64,000 nucleotides of DNA from assembly GCA_036504335.1 (NCBI GenBank), contig DASXVJ010000033.1:1-64000 (forward strand), in the 5' to 3' direction. This stretch comes from Fen-183 sp036504335. GTDB taxonomy: Bacteria; Acidobacteriota; Thermoanaerobaculia; UBA5066. The notes under the pieces are model-generated. The model had not been told where the DNA came from. It searched no databases and saw only the letters and a list, made by a program, of their open reading frames with translations. This document shows, piece by piece, positions 42,468 through 50,838 of the stretch (its first letter is position 1; the number at the start of each line of letters is the position of its first letter). The position numbers were made by a program, and so were the translations under genes.

Positions 42468-42632
42468 GTGAGGCGCCCCCTTCTCCTTCCGCTTCTCACC
42501 GCCGCTCTGCTCGGTCTCGTCCCGGCCCTTCGCGCCGCGGGACCGGCGCCGGCGCCCGCCACCGTGAACCTGAAAGCGCCGAGGAGCCTTCCGTCGATCG
42601 TCACGCCGACACCGGCATCGGCGAAGAAGTAA
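42468..42632 (+). CDS. Short exported peptide, 54 residues
   Basis: GTG at 42468 starts 4 nt after the paralogue's stop. The 54-residue product has a clear signal peptide (RRPLLLPLLTAALLGLVPAL) and a mature part of about 30 residues rich in Pro and Ala, ending PASAKK. It fills the gap exactly up to the convergent stop of the CoA transferase gene. The reading continues the operon of two exported proteins. Too short for family assignment; it may be a secreted peptide or a decayed third member. Confidence 0.5.
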   Translation: MRRPLLLPLLTAALLGLVPALRAAGPAPAPATVNLKAPRSLPSIVTPTPASAKK

Positions 42633-43793
42633 TCAGCGCGGCGCGGGCAGCCCGACCTCGGCGAAGAGGCGCTCGGTGTCCTCGCCGAGGCGCGGCGGCG
42701 CGGCAGGCGGGGGATCGGAGAATTCTTCGAAGAAAAAGGGCGGCCGGACGGTCGGCACCGTCCGGGAGTCTCGGGCGGTGACGAGGATCGACTCGAGGGC
42801 TCGCGCTTGCGGCGCGTGCAGCGCCTCGAGGACGGACGAGACGGGCCCCGCGGGAATGGCGGCCTCGCGGCAGCGGGCGAGCCACGTCTCGCGGGCGCCG
42901 GACCTGAAGACTTCTTCGAGGACCGGAACGAGCGCCGCGCGGTTCGCGACGCGCCCCGCGTTCGTCGCGAAGCGGGGATCCGCGGCCAGGTCCGGCCGCC
43001 CGATGACCGTTTCACAGAGGATCCTGAACTGGCGGTCCGTTCCGACTGCGAGAAGAAACCCTCCGTCCGAGGCCTCGAACGCACGGTACGGCTCGATCGT
43101 GGCGTGGGAATTGCCGTGGCGCGCCGCCTCCCGCCCGGTCACGAGCGCCGAGCCGGCCACGTTGACGAGCGCCGCGAGGCCCGTCGAGACGAGGTTCGTC
43201 TTCACGTGAGCGCCGATCCCGTCGCGCTCGCGCGCGTGGAGCGCGGCGAGGATCTCCGCGAGCGCGGCCCAGCCTGCGAGGACGTCCACGAGCGCGACGC
43301 CGATCTTGTGCGGCGCGCCGCCGGCCGGCCCCGTGATCGACATGAGGCCCGTCGCGCCCTGCGCGAGAAGGTCGAACCCCGGCGCGCCGGCCTCGGGGCC
43401 CTTGTCGCCTGCGCCCGAGATCGAGCAGGCGACGAGGCGCGGGTTGAGGGCGCGCAGCGCGTCCACGCCGATTCCGCGCTTCTCGAGAGCGCCCGGGAGG
43501 AAGTTCTCGACGAGGACGTCGGCCTTCGCCGCCCAGCGCCGGACGAACTCCTGCCCCTCCGGCGTTCCGAGGTCCACGGCGGCCGATTCCTTGCGCCGGT
43601 TCACCGAGAGGTAGTACGCCGCCTCTCCGTCGAGCGCGGGGGGCTTCCAGCCGCGCGAGACGTCGCCGCCCCGCGGGTCCTCGACCTTGATGACGCGCGC
43701 GCCGAGATCCGCGAGAAGCATCGTCGCGAGCGGTCCCGCGAGGACGCGCGAGAGGTCGAGGACGACGACGCCCTCGAGGGGCGGCCTGCGCAT
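42633..43793 (-). CDS. CaiB/BaiF (class III) CoA transferase
   Basis: A 386-residue family III CoA transferase. VVVLDLSRVLAGPLATMLLADLGARVIKVE opens the protein and SVNRRKESAAVDL follows. The catalytic Asp is expected in GFDLLAQGATGLM (near residue 143). The C-terminal APPRLGEDTERLFAEVGLP is the family end motif. It should move CoA between carboxylic acids such as formate/oxalate, succinate or carnitine type substrates; none is indicated by context. ATG at 43793 overlaps the SpoIIE-type gene's stop by one base. Confidence 0.88.
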   Translation of the reverse strand: MRRPPLEGVVVLDLSRVLAGPLATMLLADLGARVIKVEDPRGGDVSRGWKPPALDGEAAYYLSVNRRKESAAVDLGTPEGQEFVRRWAAKADVLVENFLPGALEKRGIGVDALRALNPRLVACSISGAGDKGPEAGAPGFDLLAQGATGLMSITGPAGGAPHKIGVALVDVLAGWAALAEILAALHARERDGIGAHVKTNLVSTGLAALVNVAGSALVTGREAARHGNSHATIEPYRAFEASDGGFLLAVGTDRQFRILCETVIGRPDLAADPRFATNAGRVANRAALVPVLEEVFRSGARETWLARCREAAIPAGPVSSVLEALHAPQARALESILVTARDSRTVPTVRPPFFFEEFSDPPPAAPPRLGEDTERLFAEVGLPAPR

Positions 43794-46108
43794 CAGAAGA
43801 GCTGCCGCTTGACGACCAGAACGGTCGTGTCGTCGGAGGGCGTGCCCTCGCCCACGTGCCGCCGCCAGTCCGCGAACAGTGCCTCGACGATCGCCTCCGC
43901 GGGCCGCCGCCAGAGGCTGACCGCGGTGAGCACGTCGCGCGGCCGGTCGTAGCCGTAGGGCGCGTCGACGAGGTCCGGCCCTTCGTAGAGGCCGTCCGAC
44001 GCGAGGATGAGAACGCCGCCCCTGGGGATCTCCACGGCGACGTCCTCATACGTGCGCTTCGGCCCCTGACCCAGCGGCAGCCCTGAGCCCGTGATCTCGC
44101 GGCACCCGCCTTCCTCGAGGAGCAGCGGATACGGGTGGCCCGCGTTCGCGAGAAGCCCCTTCCCGGTCTTCGGGTCGAGGCTCAGGAGCGCGACGGACGT
44201 GAAGAGTCGGCCGCTCCGCCCCATGCGGAGCACGCGGTCGATCTCGACGAGGATCTCGGAAGGTCTGCGCCCCGCCTTCACGAGGCTCGCGAGCGAGGCC
44301 ATGACCATCGCCTGCTGGATGCCGCACGAGTACCCGTGCCCGGAGACGTCGCCCGCCGCGATCCAGAGCGTGCCCGCGTCGTCGATCACGAAGTCGAAGA
44401 GATCCCCGCCCGCCTCGGTCGCGAGGACGGTCCTGACGGCGAGGTCGAGGCCGTCGACGACCGGCGGCCTTTCCGGCAGCAGCGAAAGCTGCATGCGAGA
44501 GAGAAGGTCCATCTCGTACTTCACGCGCCGCTCGGACTCGAGCCGCCGCACATACTCGGGAGCGTCGAGACGGCCCTCGTCCTCCGATTCCGGCCGCATC
44601 CAGCCGATGGCGCCGGCCGCCGCGAGCGCGGCGAGGGGAAGCACGGTCGCGAGCGCCGCGAGCGCGTTGCCGTCGAGGGCGCGGCACGCGACGAGCGCGT
44701 CCCTCAGGAGCGCCGACGAGACCGCCGCGACGAGAAGGGCCGCGAGGCCGTGCGCGTCGAACACGCTCCGGAAGACGAGCGCGTAGAGGAGGCACAGGGC
44801 GAGGCCCGCGCCCCACGGCTGGAGGGGCATCGAGGAAGAGAGGTACAGCGCGAAGAGGACCGCTCCCGCCGTGCCCGCCCAGCGACGCGGCAGGACGAAG
44901 CGCAGGAGCGCGACGAAGAGGACGAAGATCGCCGCGTCGAACGTGCCCTCGAAGAACGGCCCCTTCTGCGTCTGGAAGAGGGGGTATGTGAACGACGGCC
45001 CGGTCGGCCAGGCGCCTTGCGGGGCGGCGAGCGCGGCCGCCGAGAACGCGAGAAGCGTGATCCCGATCGTCGCGGCGCCGGCGCCGAGGCCCGAGAGGAT
45101 CGCGACGCCGCCGCGCGGCCCGAGCCGCCGGGCCACGAAGGAGTCGAGGCTCGTCGTGAAGCCAGGCACCGTGTCCCGGAGCAGCGACTCGGCGACGGCC
45201 CAGAGCGCGAGGAGGTAGAGCAGGGAGAAGACCCGGAATCCGACCGCGAACGCGACGAAGCCCCCCGCCGAGAGCTCCTCGCCCGAGACGCCGCCGATCA
45301 CTTCGTACAGGAGCGCGAGCGCCGTGAGGAAGATCGCGATGCGGAAACCAAGGCGGCGCCGGTAGAGGAGAAGCCCGAACGCGATTCCCACGGCGAGAAA
45401 GACGACGAATGACGGGATGAACCGGTACAGGCGGCGCGCGATGCCCTCGGCGTTGAAGTGCCTCGGCGCCTCCGGATCGCGCAGCCGGCGCGAGACGGAC
45501 AGCCTGATCCCGCCGGACTCCAGCGTCTGCACGTTCTCGGCCGGCGCTCCCGGAGCGGCCTCGAGCCCCTGGACGCGCACCACGACGTTCGTGGCGGGGA
45601 AGGTCAGCTCTTCGCCGGCCTTCGCCCGGCCGCCGCGCACGAGGTCTTCGAGCTTCGCGGCAAAGGCGCGGCGCGCGGCGCGCGTCTTCTCGTCCGGCCC
45701 TTCGAAGATGGAGCCTTCGGGCGACCAGTCCACGGCCTGGACCGAGCCGTCCGGCGAAAACGCGATCTCTGCCGCTCCGACTCCGCCGCCCGGAACCGAC
45801 GCGGTGCCCCGCACGGTCCACGCAAACGCTCCGCCCGTGGTCTCGAGGTAGGCCCGCGCGCCCGAGCCCAGCCGACGGTACGCCCGCTCGAAGTCCGACG
45901 TCAGATTCGGCCGCGCCGAAAAGACGAGTTGGGCCTTCGTGAGCGTCGCTCCGGCGTCGCGCATCACGGCACGCGCCAGGTCGACCGCGTTCATCGGGCG
46001 CGGCGGGATCGCGCGCCACTCGGGCAGGACGGCGAACGCTGCCGCAAGGCCGGCGGCCAGGAGGGCGGCGCCCCCGAAGAGCGACACGCGCGGGAGGCGC
46101 GCGCTCAA
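43793..46108 (-). CDS. Membrane-anchored SpoIIE/RsbU-type PP2C phosphatase
   Basis: About 771 residues. An N-terminal helix (LFGGAALLAAGLAAAFAVL) precedes a periplasmic domain of about 200 residues; some eight to ten helices follow (about 245-520). The cytoplasmic C-terminus (from about 540) is a PP2C/SpoIIE domain: LLPERPP, GGDLFDF (metal Asp), GDVSGHGYSCG, NAGHPYPLLL and SDGLYEGPD. Such proteins dephosphorylate anti-anti-sigma factors to release a sigma factor in response to an external cue. The start is TTG at 46108, overlapping the NadA stop, or GTG at 46087. The Asp metal ligands appear intact. No anti-sigma partner is adjacent. Confidence 0.82.
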   Translation of the reverse strand: MSARLPRVSLFGGAALLAAGLAAAFAVLPEWRAIPPRPMNAVDLARAVMRDAGATLTKAQLVFSARPNLTSDFERAYRRLGSGARAYLETTGGAFAWTVRGTASVPGGGVGAAEIAFSPDGSVQAVDWSPEGSIFEGPDEKTRAARRAFAAKLEDLVRGGRAKAGEELTFPATNVVVRVQGLEAAPGAPAENVQTLESGGIRLSVSRRLRDPEAPRHFNAEGIARRLYRFIPSFVVFLAVGIAFGLLLYRRRLGFRIAIFLTALALLYEVIGGVSGEELSAGGFVAFAVGFRVFSLLYLLALWAVAESLLRDTVPGFTTSLDSFVARRLGPRGGVAILSGLGAGAATIGITLLAFSAAALAAPQGAWPTGPSFTYPLFQTQKGPFFEGTFDAAIFVLFVALLRFVLPRRWAGTAGAVLFALYLSSSMPLQPWGAGLALCLLYALVFRSVFDAHGLAALLVAAVSSALLRDALVACRALDGNALAALATVLPLAALAAAGAIGWMRPESEDEGRLDAPEYVRRLESERRVKYEMDLLSRMQLSLLPERPPVVDGLDLAVRTVLATEAGGDLFDFVIDDAGTLWIAAGDVSGHGYSCGIQQAMVMASLASLVKAGRRPSEILVEIDRVLRMGRSGRLFTSVALLSLDPKTGKGLLANAGHPYPLLLEEGGCREITGSGLPLGQGPKRTYEDVAVEIPRGGVLILASDGLYEGPDLVDAPYGYDRPRDVLTAVSLWRRPAEAIVEALFADWRRHVGEGTPSDDTTVLVVKRQLF

Positions 46109-47070
46109 GACCGGGCGCCGGCCGGCGCGAGCGTCCGCCCCGCCGTCATCTCGAGCATCCGGTCGATGGACTTCTTCGCCTTCACGCGGACGGGCTCCGG
46201 CACCTCGATCCGCGGCGCGAGGTCCCGCAGGCAGGCCGCGAGCTTCTCGAGCGTGTTGCGCTTCATGTGCGGGCAGGTGTTGCACGAGCAGTCCGCGACC
46301 GGCGGCGCCGGGATGAGCGTCTTGCCGGGCGCCGCGAGGCGCATCTGGTGGAGGATCCCTTCCTCGGTCGCGACGATGAACGCCTGCTTCGGAGACGTGA
46401 CGACACGCTTGAGGAGGCCGGACGTCGACGCGACGAACGCCGCGTGCGCGAGGATGCGCGGCTCGCACTCGGGGTGCGCGATGACCTCGGCTTCCGGGTG
46501 GCGCGCCACGAGGTCGAGGAGCTTCTGCTCCGAGAACGTCTCGTGGACGACGCACGTCCCCGGCCAGACCACGAACGTCCGGTCCAGCTTCTTCTCGAGC
46601 CACGCCGCGAGGTTGCGGTCCGGCGCGAAGACGACGGGATCGGGGATCTGCCGGAGGATGACCTCGGCGGACGACGACGTCACGATGACGTCCGACAGGG
46701 CCTTCACGCCCGCCGAGCAGTTGATGTAGCTGACGACCGTGTGGCCCGGGTACTTCTTCAGCCATTCGGCGAAGAGCGGCGCCGGGCAGCCGTCCGCGAG
46801 CGAGCATCCCGCCTCGAGATCCGGCACGACGACCGTCTTTTCGGGCGTCAGGATCTTCGACGTCTCGGCCATGAAGTGGACGCCCGCGAAGGCGATGACG
46901 GCCTCGTTCGCCTCCTTGCCGCGGCGGGCGAGCTCGAGGGAGTCGCCCACGAAGTCGGCGACGTCCTGGATCTCGGACTCCTGGTAGTAGTGCGCGAGGA
47001 CGATCGCGTTCCGCTCCTGCTTCAGGCGCCGGATCTCCAGGGCGACGTCCTGAGACGGGATCGCACTCAT
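46105..47070 (-). CDS. nadA: Quinolinate synthase A
   Basis: A 321-residue [4Fe-4S] enzyme of de novo NAD synthesis; it condenses iminoaspartate with dihydroxyacetone phosphate. NAIVLAHYYQESEIQDVADFVGDSLELA begins the first domain. The three cluster cysteines lie in INCSAG, WPGTCVVHE and CSCNTCPHMKRNT. HPECEPRI and KQAFIVATEEGILHQM are also diagnostic. Neither nadB nor nadC is next to it. The ATG at 47070 is chosen because TAAGAT ends 7 nt upstream; the longer reading begins inside the opposite promoter region. Confidence 0.95.
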   Translation of the reverse strand: MSAIPSQDVALEIRRLKQERNAIVLAHYYQESEIQDVADFVGDSLELARRGKEANEAVIAFAGVHFMAETSKILTPEKTVVVPDLEAGCSLADGCPAPLFAEWLKKYPGHTVVSYINCSAGVKALSDVIVTSSSAEVILRQIPDPVVFAPDRNLAAWLEKKLDRTFVVWPGTCVVHETFSEQKLLDLVARHPEAEVIAHPECEPRILAHAAFVASTSGLLKRVVTSPKQAFIVATEEGILHQMRLAAPGKTLIPAPPVADCSCNTCPHMKRNTLEKLAACLRDLAPRIEVPEPVRVKAKKSIDRMLEMTAGRTLAPAGARS

Positions 47071-47077
47071 GCGGCGC

Positions 47078-47083
47078 ATCTTA
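47078..47083 (-). promoter_or_regulatory. TAAGAT -10-like box 7 nt before nadA
   Basis: On the minus strand TAAGAT ends 7 nt before the ATG at 47070 with GCGCCGC between, indicating a leaderless start. Confidence 0.35.
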
Positions 47084-47156
47084 ACGCCGGGCTGATCCTC
47101 GAAATTCCCTTTGCTACACTGCCCGCGCCGGCGGCCGGAAGGCCCGCGGGGTTTGA

Positions 47157-48182
47157 ATGAGCGCACGCGCCGAAGCCTTGTCCCAGCCTGCCGCGTCCCC
47201 GTGGATCTCGAATCCGCGCTGGGACCTCGTGGTCCTTTCCTTCTCCGCCGTCCTCGTGGCGGTGCCGCCGCTCGTCCACTCCCTCGGGAAGACGACGGCC
47301 GGCGGCGTGGACCTCCTCATCACGCTCCTCGTCGGCGGCCCCCACATGTACGCGACCTTCCTGAAGACGGTGTTCGAGCCGAACTTCCGGAAGCTCCACC
47401 CGGCGCTCACGTTCGCGCCCGTCGTGATCATCCCCGTGATCGTGATCCTGGGCGCCCTCTTCGCATTCCAGGCGCTCCTCACGTTCTTCTTCACGTGGGC
47501 CTCGATGCACGTGTGCGACCAGGCCTCGTACATCGCGTACCTGTACCGCGAGAAGGGCGGCGCCGCGAAGCCCTGGCAGCGCGGCCTGGACGTCTCCGTG
47601 ATCCTCTTCTCCCTCTACAGCTACGCGATGTACCGGCACGTCGCCGGGACGTTCAGGATCGGCGACACGACGCTCTGGTTCCCGCAGTTCCTCAAGCACG
47701 CCTGGTTCGCGGACGGCTTCGCCCTCGTGACGGCCGCGCTCATCGCCACCTGGATCGTCTACACGCTGAACCAGCTCCGGCGAAAGGAAGTCGGAGGCCC
47801 GTACGTCTTCTTCATGGCGCTCACGGCCGGCGTCGCGCTCGTCATCCCGCGGATGCCCGAACTCTCGGTTTCCTTCCAGGGCTTCAACGCGTGGCACTCC
47901 TTCCAGTACCTCGGCCTCACGTACCTGATCCTCCAGCAGGACAACACGATCGCGAAGGAGAGCCTCGCCAAGAGGCTCGCGCAGCCCGGAAAGTTCTTCC
48001 GCTACTACGGCTGGAACATCCTGCTGACGACCGGCGCGACGTTCATCATCGTCCTGCTCACGATCGTCCTGAAGCTGCCGGCCGAGCCGAGCTACTACGC
48101 GGTCGTCCTGTCGTTCCTCCTCGTGCACTACGCGCACGACCACGTGCTCTTCGCCTTCGGGAGCGGCTTCCGCCCAAAGTGA
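47157..48182 (+). CDS. His-rich polytopic membrane protein of unknown function
   Basis: A 341-residue protein with about nine membrane helices. Histidines sit at helix ends in conserved-looking motifs: GGPHMYATF (about 63), ASMHVCDQASY (about 118), NAWHSFQYLGLTYL (about 244) and HYAHDHVLF (about 325). The spacing suggests a di-metal or haem site in the membrane, loosely recalling Brp/Blh-type or fatty-acid-desaturase-like enzymes, but I cannot assign a family. A GAG/AAGG region precedes the ATG at a plausible distance and TACACT (47114-47119) may be the -10. It overlaps the hydrolase gene by 4 nt. Confidence 0.75.
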   Translation: MSARAEALSQPAASPWISNPRWDLVVLSFSAVLVAVPPLVHSLGKTTAGGVDLLITLLVGGPHMYATFLKTVFEPNFRKLHPALTFAPVVIIPVIVILGALFAFQALLTFFFTWASMHVCDQASYIAYLYREKGGAAKPWQRGLDVSVILFSLYSYAMYRHVAGTFRIGDTTLWFPQFLKHAWFADGFALVTAALIATWIVYTLNQLRRKEVGGPYVFFMALTAGVALVIPRMPELSVSFQGFNAWHSFQYLGLTYLILQQDNTIAKESLAKRLAQPGKFFRYYGWNILLTTGATFIIVLLTIVLKLPAEPSYYAVVLSFLLVHYAHDHVLFAFGSGFRPK

Positions 48183-48967
48183 CGGCACTCCGGTTCCGCC
48201 TGCGCCGCGCGGCCGCCGCCCTGGCGGCCGTCGCGTTTCTCACGGCCTCTCCGGCCGCCGCCGCGAAGAAGAAGAAGCGGAAGGAGCCGGAGCCGACGGC
48301 GGTGCCGCGCCCGCCCGACCCGACTCGCGTGACGATCACCACGGCCGACGGCGTCGCCCTCGCGGCCTCGTGGCGGCCCGTGGACGGGAACGACAAGGCG
48401 CCGGCCGTCCTCCTCCTGCACGATTTCTCGCGCGAGCGGCGCGAGCTCGAGCCGCTCGCTCAGAAGCTCGGCACGGCCGGCTACGCGACGCTCGCGATCG
48501 ACCTGCGCGCCCACGGCGAGTCCACGAAGAAAAACGGGCAGCCGATTCCGATCTCCCCGCGCCTCCTCAAGGACCCGAACGGCTTCCCGCGCGACGTCGA
48601 GGCCGCGGCGGCGTGGATGAAGGCGCGCGCGCCGAAGACTGCCGCGCTCGGGTTCTCGGTGGGCGGGTACCTCGCGCTCCTCGCGGCCGCGCGCGGGCAG
48701 GTGGACGCCGCGGTCGTCATCTCCGTGAACGAGCCGCGCGTCGCGGACCTCGCCGGGACGACGCCTCCCGTCCCCCGCTCCCTCTTCCTCCTCGCGTGCG
48801 AGGCCGATCCCGGCCGCGCCGACTCGGCGAAGAAGCTCGAGGCGGCCGCGCAGGCCCCGAAGCGCCTCCTGCTCCTCCCGGGGGCCGCGCACAACCTCGC
48901 TCTCCTGCGCGAGCACCCCGAGGCCGAGAAGGCCGTGCTCGGCTGGCTCGCCGAGCGCCTCAAGTAA
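48179..48967 (+). CDS. Exported alpha/beta hydrolase
   Basis: A 262-residue protein. The signal peptide (to about residue 27) is followed by a Lys-rich patch (KKKKRKEPE). The hydrolase core has VLLLHDFSRERRE (oxyanion region), GFSVGGYLALL with the Ser nucleophile near residue 160 and AAHNLALL with the likely catalytic His. Size and motifs fit a dienelactone hydrolase or esterase-like enzyme of unknown substrate. GTG at 48179 overlaps the upstream stop (GTGA), so it is coupled to the membrane protein. Confidence 0.82.
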   Translation: MTALRFRLRRAAAALAAVAFLTASPAAAAKKKKRKEPEPTAVPRPPDPTRVTITTADGVALAASWRPVDGNDKAPAVLLLHDFSRERRELEPLAQKLGTAGYATLAIDLRAHGESTKKNGQPIPISPRLLKDPNGFPRDVEAAAAWMKARAPKTAALGFSVGGYLALLAAARGQVDAAVVISVNEPRVADLAGTTPPVPRSLFLLACEADPGRADSAKKLEAAAQAPKRLLLLPGAAHNLALLREHPEAEKAVLGWLAERLK

Positions 48968-48970
48968 GCT
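48965..48970 (+). promoter_or_regulatory. TAAGCT -10-like box 8 nt before the exonuclease gene
   Basis: TAAGCT overlaps the preceding TAA stop and ends 8 nt before the GTG at 48979. The gap (TCCGCCCC) has no ribosome site. Confidence 0.3.
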
Positions 48971-48978
48971 TCCGCCCC

Positions 48979-49671
48979 GTGAAGACGGTCGTCTTCGACA
49001 TCGAGACGGTGTCGCGGCCCTGGCTGGACCTGGACGAGATCCAGCGCGGACGGCTCACGCGATGGGCCGAAGATCACGAGGATTTTCTGAGAAGGAAAGA
49101 GGGCGGGGCGCTCTCTCCCTACACCGGCAAGGTCATCGTGATCGCGATGCTGAATCCCGAGACGGGACGGGGGATCGTCTGGTACGAGGCGGAAGGCGAG
49201 CGCGCTGCGCGCGCCGCCGAGGACGGCCTCTTCGAGTACGTCGCATGCGACGAGGCGACCATGCTTCGGGAGTTCTGGGCGCACGTCGACAAGTTCGAGC
49301 GCTTCGTCTCCTTCAACGGCCGCTCTTTCGACGGCCCATTCCTTTCGGTGAGAAGCGCCATCCACGCTCTTCAACCTTCAAAGAATCTTTCCGGCTATCG
49401 GTATTCCATGGAATCGCACGTCGATCTCCTCGAAGTACTGACCTTCCATGGCACGGTTTCGAGGGATCAATCCCCTTCCCTCCACTCCGCGTGCGTCGCC
49501 TTCGGCATCCCCTCCCCGAAGAGCGAGGAGATGCACGGCTACGCCGTCGGCGACGCGTACCGCGAGGGGCGGCTCGCCGAAGTGGCCGAGTACTGCCGGC
49601 GGGACGTGGAGGCCACGGCCGCGCTCTACCGGCGCCTCGAGACGACGCTCCTGCCCCTCTTCAAGCGCTGA
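48979..49671 (+). CDS. RNase H-fold 3'-5' exonuclease, predicted PolB-like
   Basis: A 230-residue DEDD-type exonuclease. ExoI is VVFDIETVS at residue 4 (Asp and Glu), ExoII is SFNGRSFDGPFL near residue 115 and ExoIII is YCRRDVEATAALY near residue 205. This is the predicted 3'-5' exonuclease family related to DNA polymerase B proofreading domains, found as a stand-alone protein. It could act in DNA or RNA repair. GTG at 48979 begins just before motif I. It lies 59 bp upstream of ada, the alkylation repair gene. Confidence 0.85.
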   Translation: MKTVVFDIETVSRPWLDLDEIQRGRLTRWAEDHEDFLRRKEGGALSPYTGKVIVIAMLNPETGRGIVWYEAEGERAARAAEDGLFEYVACDEATMLREFWAHVDKFERFVSFNGRSFDGPFLSVRSAIHALQPSKNLSGYRYSMESHVDLLEVLTFHGTVSRDQSPSLHSACVAFGIPSPKSEEMHGYAVGDAYREGRLAEVAEYCRRDVEATAALYRRLETTLLPLFKR

Positions 49672-49730
49672 GCGAATTCGGCCGCAAGATCCGGGGAGAG
49701 GGAAGGCCTTCCCCGCCGCACATTGGCGGC

Positions 49731-50807
49731 ATGATGATCACCGCGATGCCCGCGCCGTCCTCCCCCGACCCCCGCGCCGCCTGGAAAGCCGTCGTCGCCC
49801 GCGACGCTTCTCAGGACGGGCGTTTCGTCTTCGCCGTCGCGACGACCGGCGTCTACTGCCGCCCGTCCTGCGCGGCCCGCCGTCCGAACCGCGAAAACGT
49901 GCGGTTCTTCGCCGGGCCCGCCGAGGCCGAGCGAGCCGGCTTCCGCGCCTGCCTGCGCTGCAGGCCGGCCACGACCGAGCCGCCCGAAGCCGTCCGCGCG
50001 GTACGGCGGGCCGTCGCGTTCCTCGAGGCTCACGCGGACGAGAGCGTCCCGCTCGCGACGCTCGCGCGCGTGGCGGGCCTGTCGCCGTTCCACTTCCAGC
50101 GGACGTTCAAGAAACTCGTCGGCGTCACGCCGAAGCGCTACGCCGGCGCGCAGCGCGCCGACCGGCTCAAGGCGCTCCTGAAGGACGGCGCGAACGTCGC
50201 CTCCGCGAGTTTCGAGGCGGGTTACGGCTCGTCCAGCCGCGCCTACGCGAGCGCCCCGCACCACCTCGGGACGACGCCCGCGGCGTACGCGCGCGGCGGC
50301 AAGGGCCTGCACGTGCGCTTCGCGACCGTCTCGACCCCGCTCGGGCGCCTCCTCGTCGCGGCGACGGATCGCGGCGTCTGCGCCGTGACGCTCGGCGACT
50401 CCGAGCGCGCGCTCGAGGCGGGCCTCCGAAGCGAGTACCCCGAGGCCCTGATCGAGAAGGCGCCCGCCGCCCTCGCGGAGTGGACGGAGACGATCGCGCG
50501 CTCCCTCGCCGGGGCCGTCGACCTGTCGTCGATCCCCCTCGACCTCCGGGCGACGACGTTCCAGCGGCGCGTGTGGGAAGCGCTGCGCGCGGTTCCGCGC
50601 GGCGAGACGCGCTCGTATTCCCAGCTCGCCGCCGCGATCGGCCGGCCCTCGGCCGCGCGCGCGGTTGCCTCGGCCTGCGCGCACAACCCGGCAGCTCTCG
50701 TCGTGCCGTGCCACCGCATCGTGCGGAGCGACGGCGCCCTCGGCGGCTACCGCTGGGGCGTCGAGCGGAAGAGCGCGCTGCTGAAAAAGGAAAGCGGGCG
50801 GCCCTGA
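49731..50807 (+). CDS. ada: Ada bifunctional DNA alkylation repair protein and regulator
   Basis: A 358-residue full-length Ada. The zinc-binding methyl-phosphotriester domain has VYCRPSCAARRP and CLRCRP (four Cys; the first accepts the methyl group). An AraC-type helix-turn-helix follows (VPLATLARVAGLSPFHFQRTFKKLVG, about 100-130). The C-terminus is an O6-methylguanine methyltransferase with the active Cys in VVPCHRIVRSDGALGGYRWG near residue 325. It repairs methylated DNA and, once methylated, activates alkylation response genes. ATG at 49731 is the first of three near starts (also 49734 and 49746). A strong hairpin overlaps its stop codon. Confidence 0.93.
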   Translation: MMITAMPAPSSPDPRAAWKAVVARDASQDGRFVFAVATTGVYCRPSCAARRPNRENVRFFAGPAEAERAGFRACLRCRPATTEPPEAVRAVRRAVAFLEAHADESVPLATLARVAGLSPFHFQRTFKKLVGVTPKRYAGAQRADRLKALLKDGANVASASFEAGYGSSSRAYASAPHHLGTTPAAYARGGKGLHVRFATVSTPLGRLLVAATDRGVCAVTLGDSERALEAGLRSEYPEALIEKAPAALAEWTETIARSLAGAVDLSSIPLDLRATTFQRRVWEALRAVPRGETRSYSQLAAAIGRPSAARAVASACAHNPAALVVPCHRIVRSDGALGGYRWGVERKSALLKKESGRP

Positions 50808-50817
50808 GGCCGCCCGC
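50784..50817. terminator. Terminator between the convergent ada and Gly/Tyr-rich genes
   Basis: A 10-bp stem (GCGGGCGGCC, loop CTGA, GGCCGCCCGC) at 50794-50817 holds the ada stop in its loop. On the minus strand it is followed by TTTCCTTTTT, so it works best for the minus-strand gene. Confidence 0.8.
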
Positions 50818-50838
50818 CGTCTGTCGCAACCGCGAGGC

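Noticed and set aside
42724..42742. TTCTTCGAAGAA in the CoA transferase gene
   Set aside because: A self-complementary 12-mer, but it encodes a normal stretch of the family's C-terminal region and has no partner arm.
49361..49385. CTTCAACCTTCAAAGAATCT in the exonuclease gene, similar to a repeat arm
   Set aside because: It is in a different frame from the other copies, has no partner about 96 bp away and the encoded sequence looks ordinary for the family.
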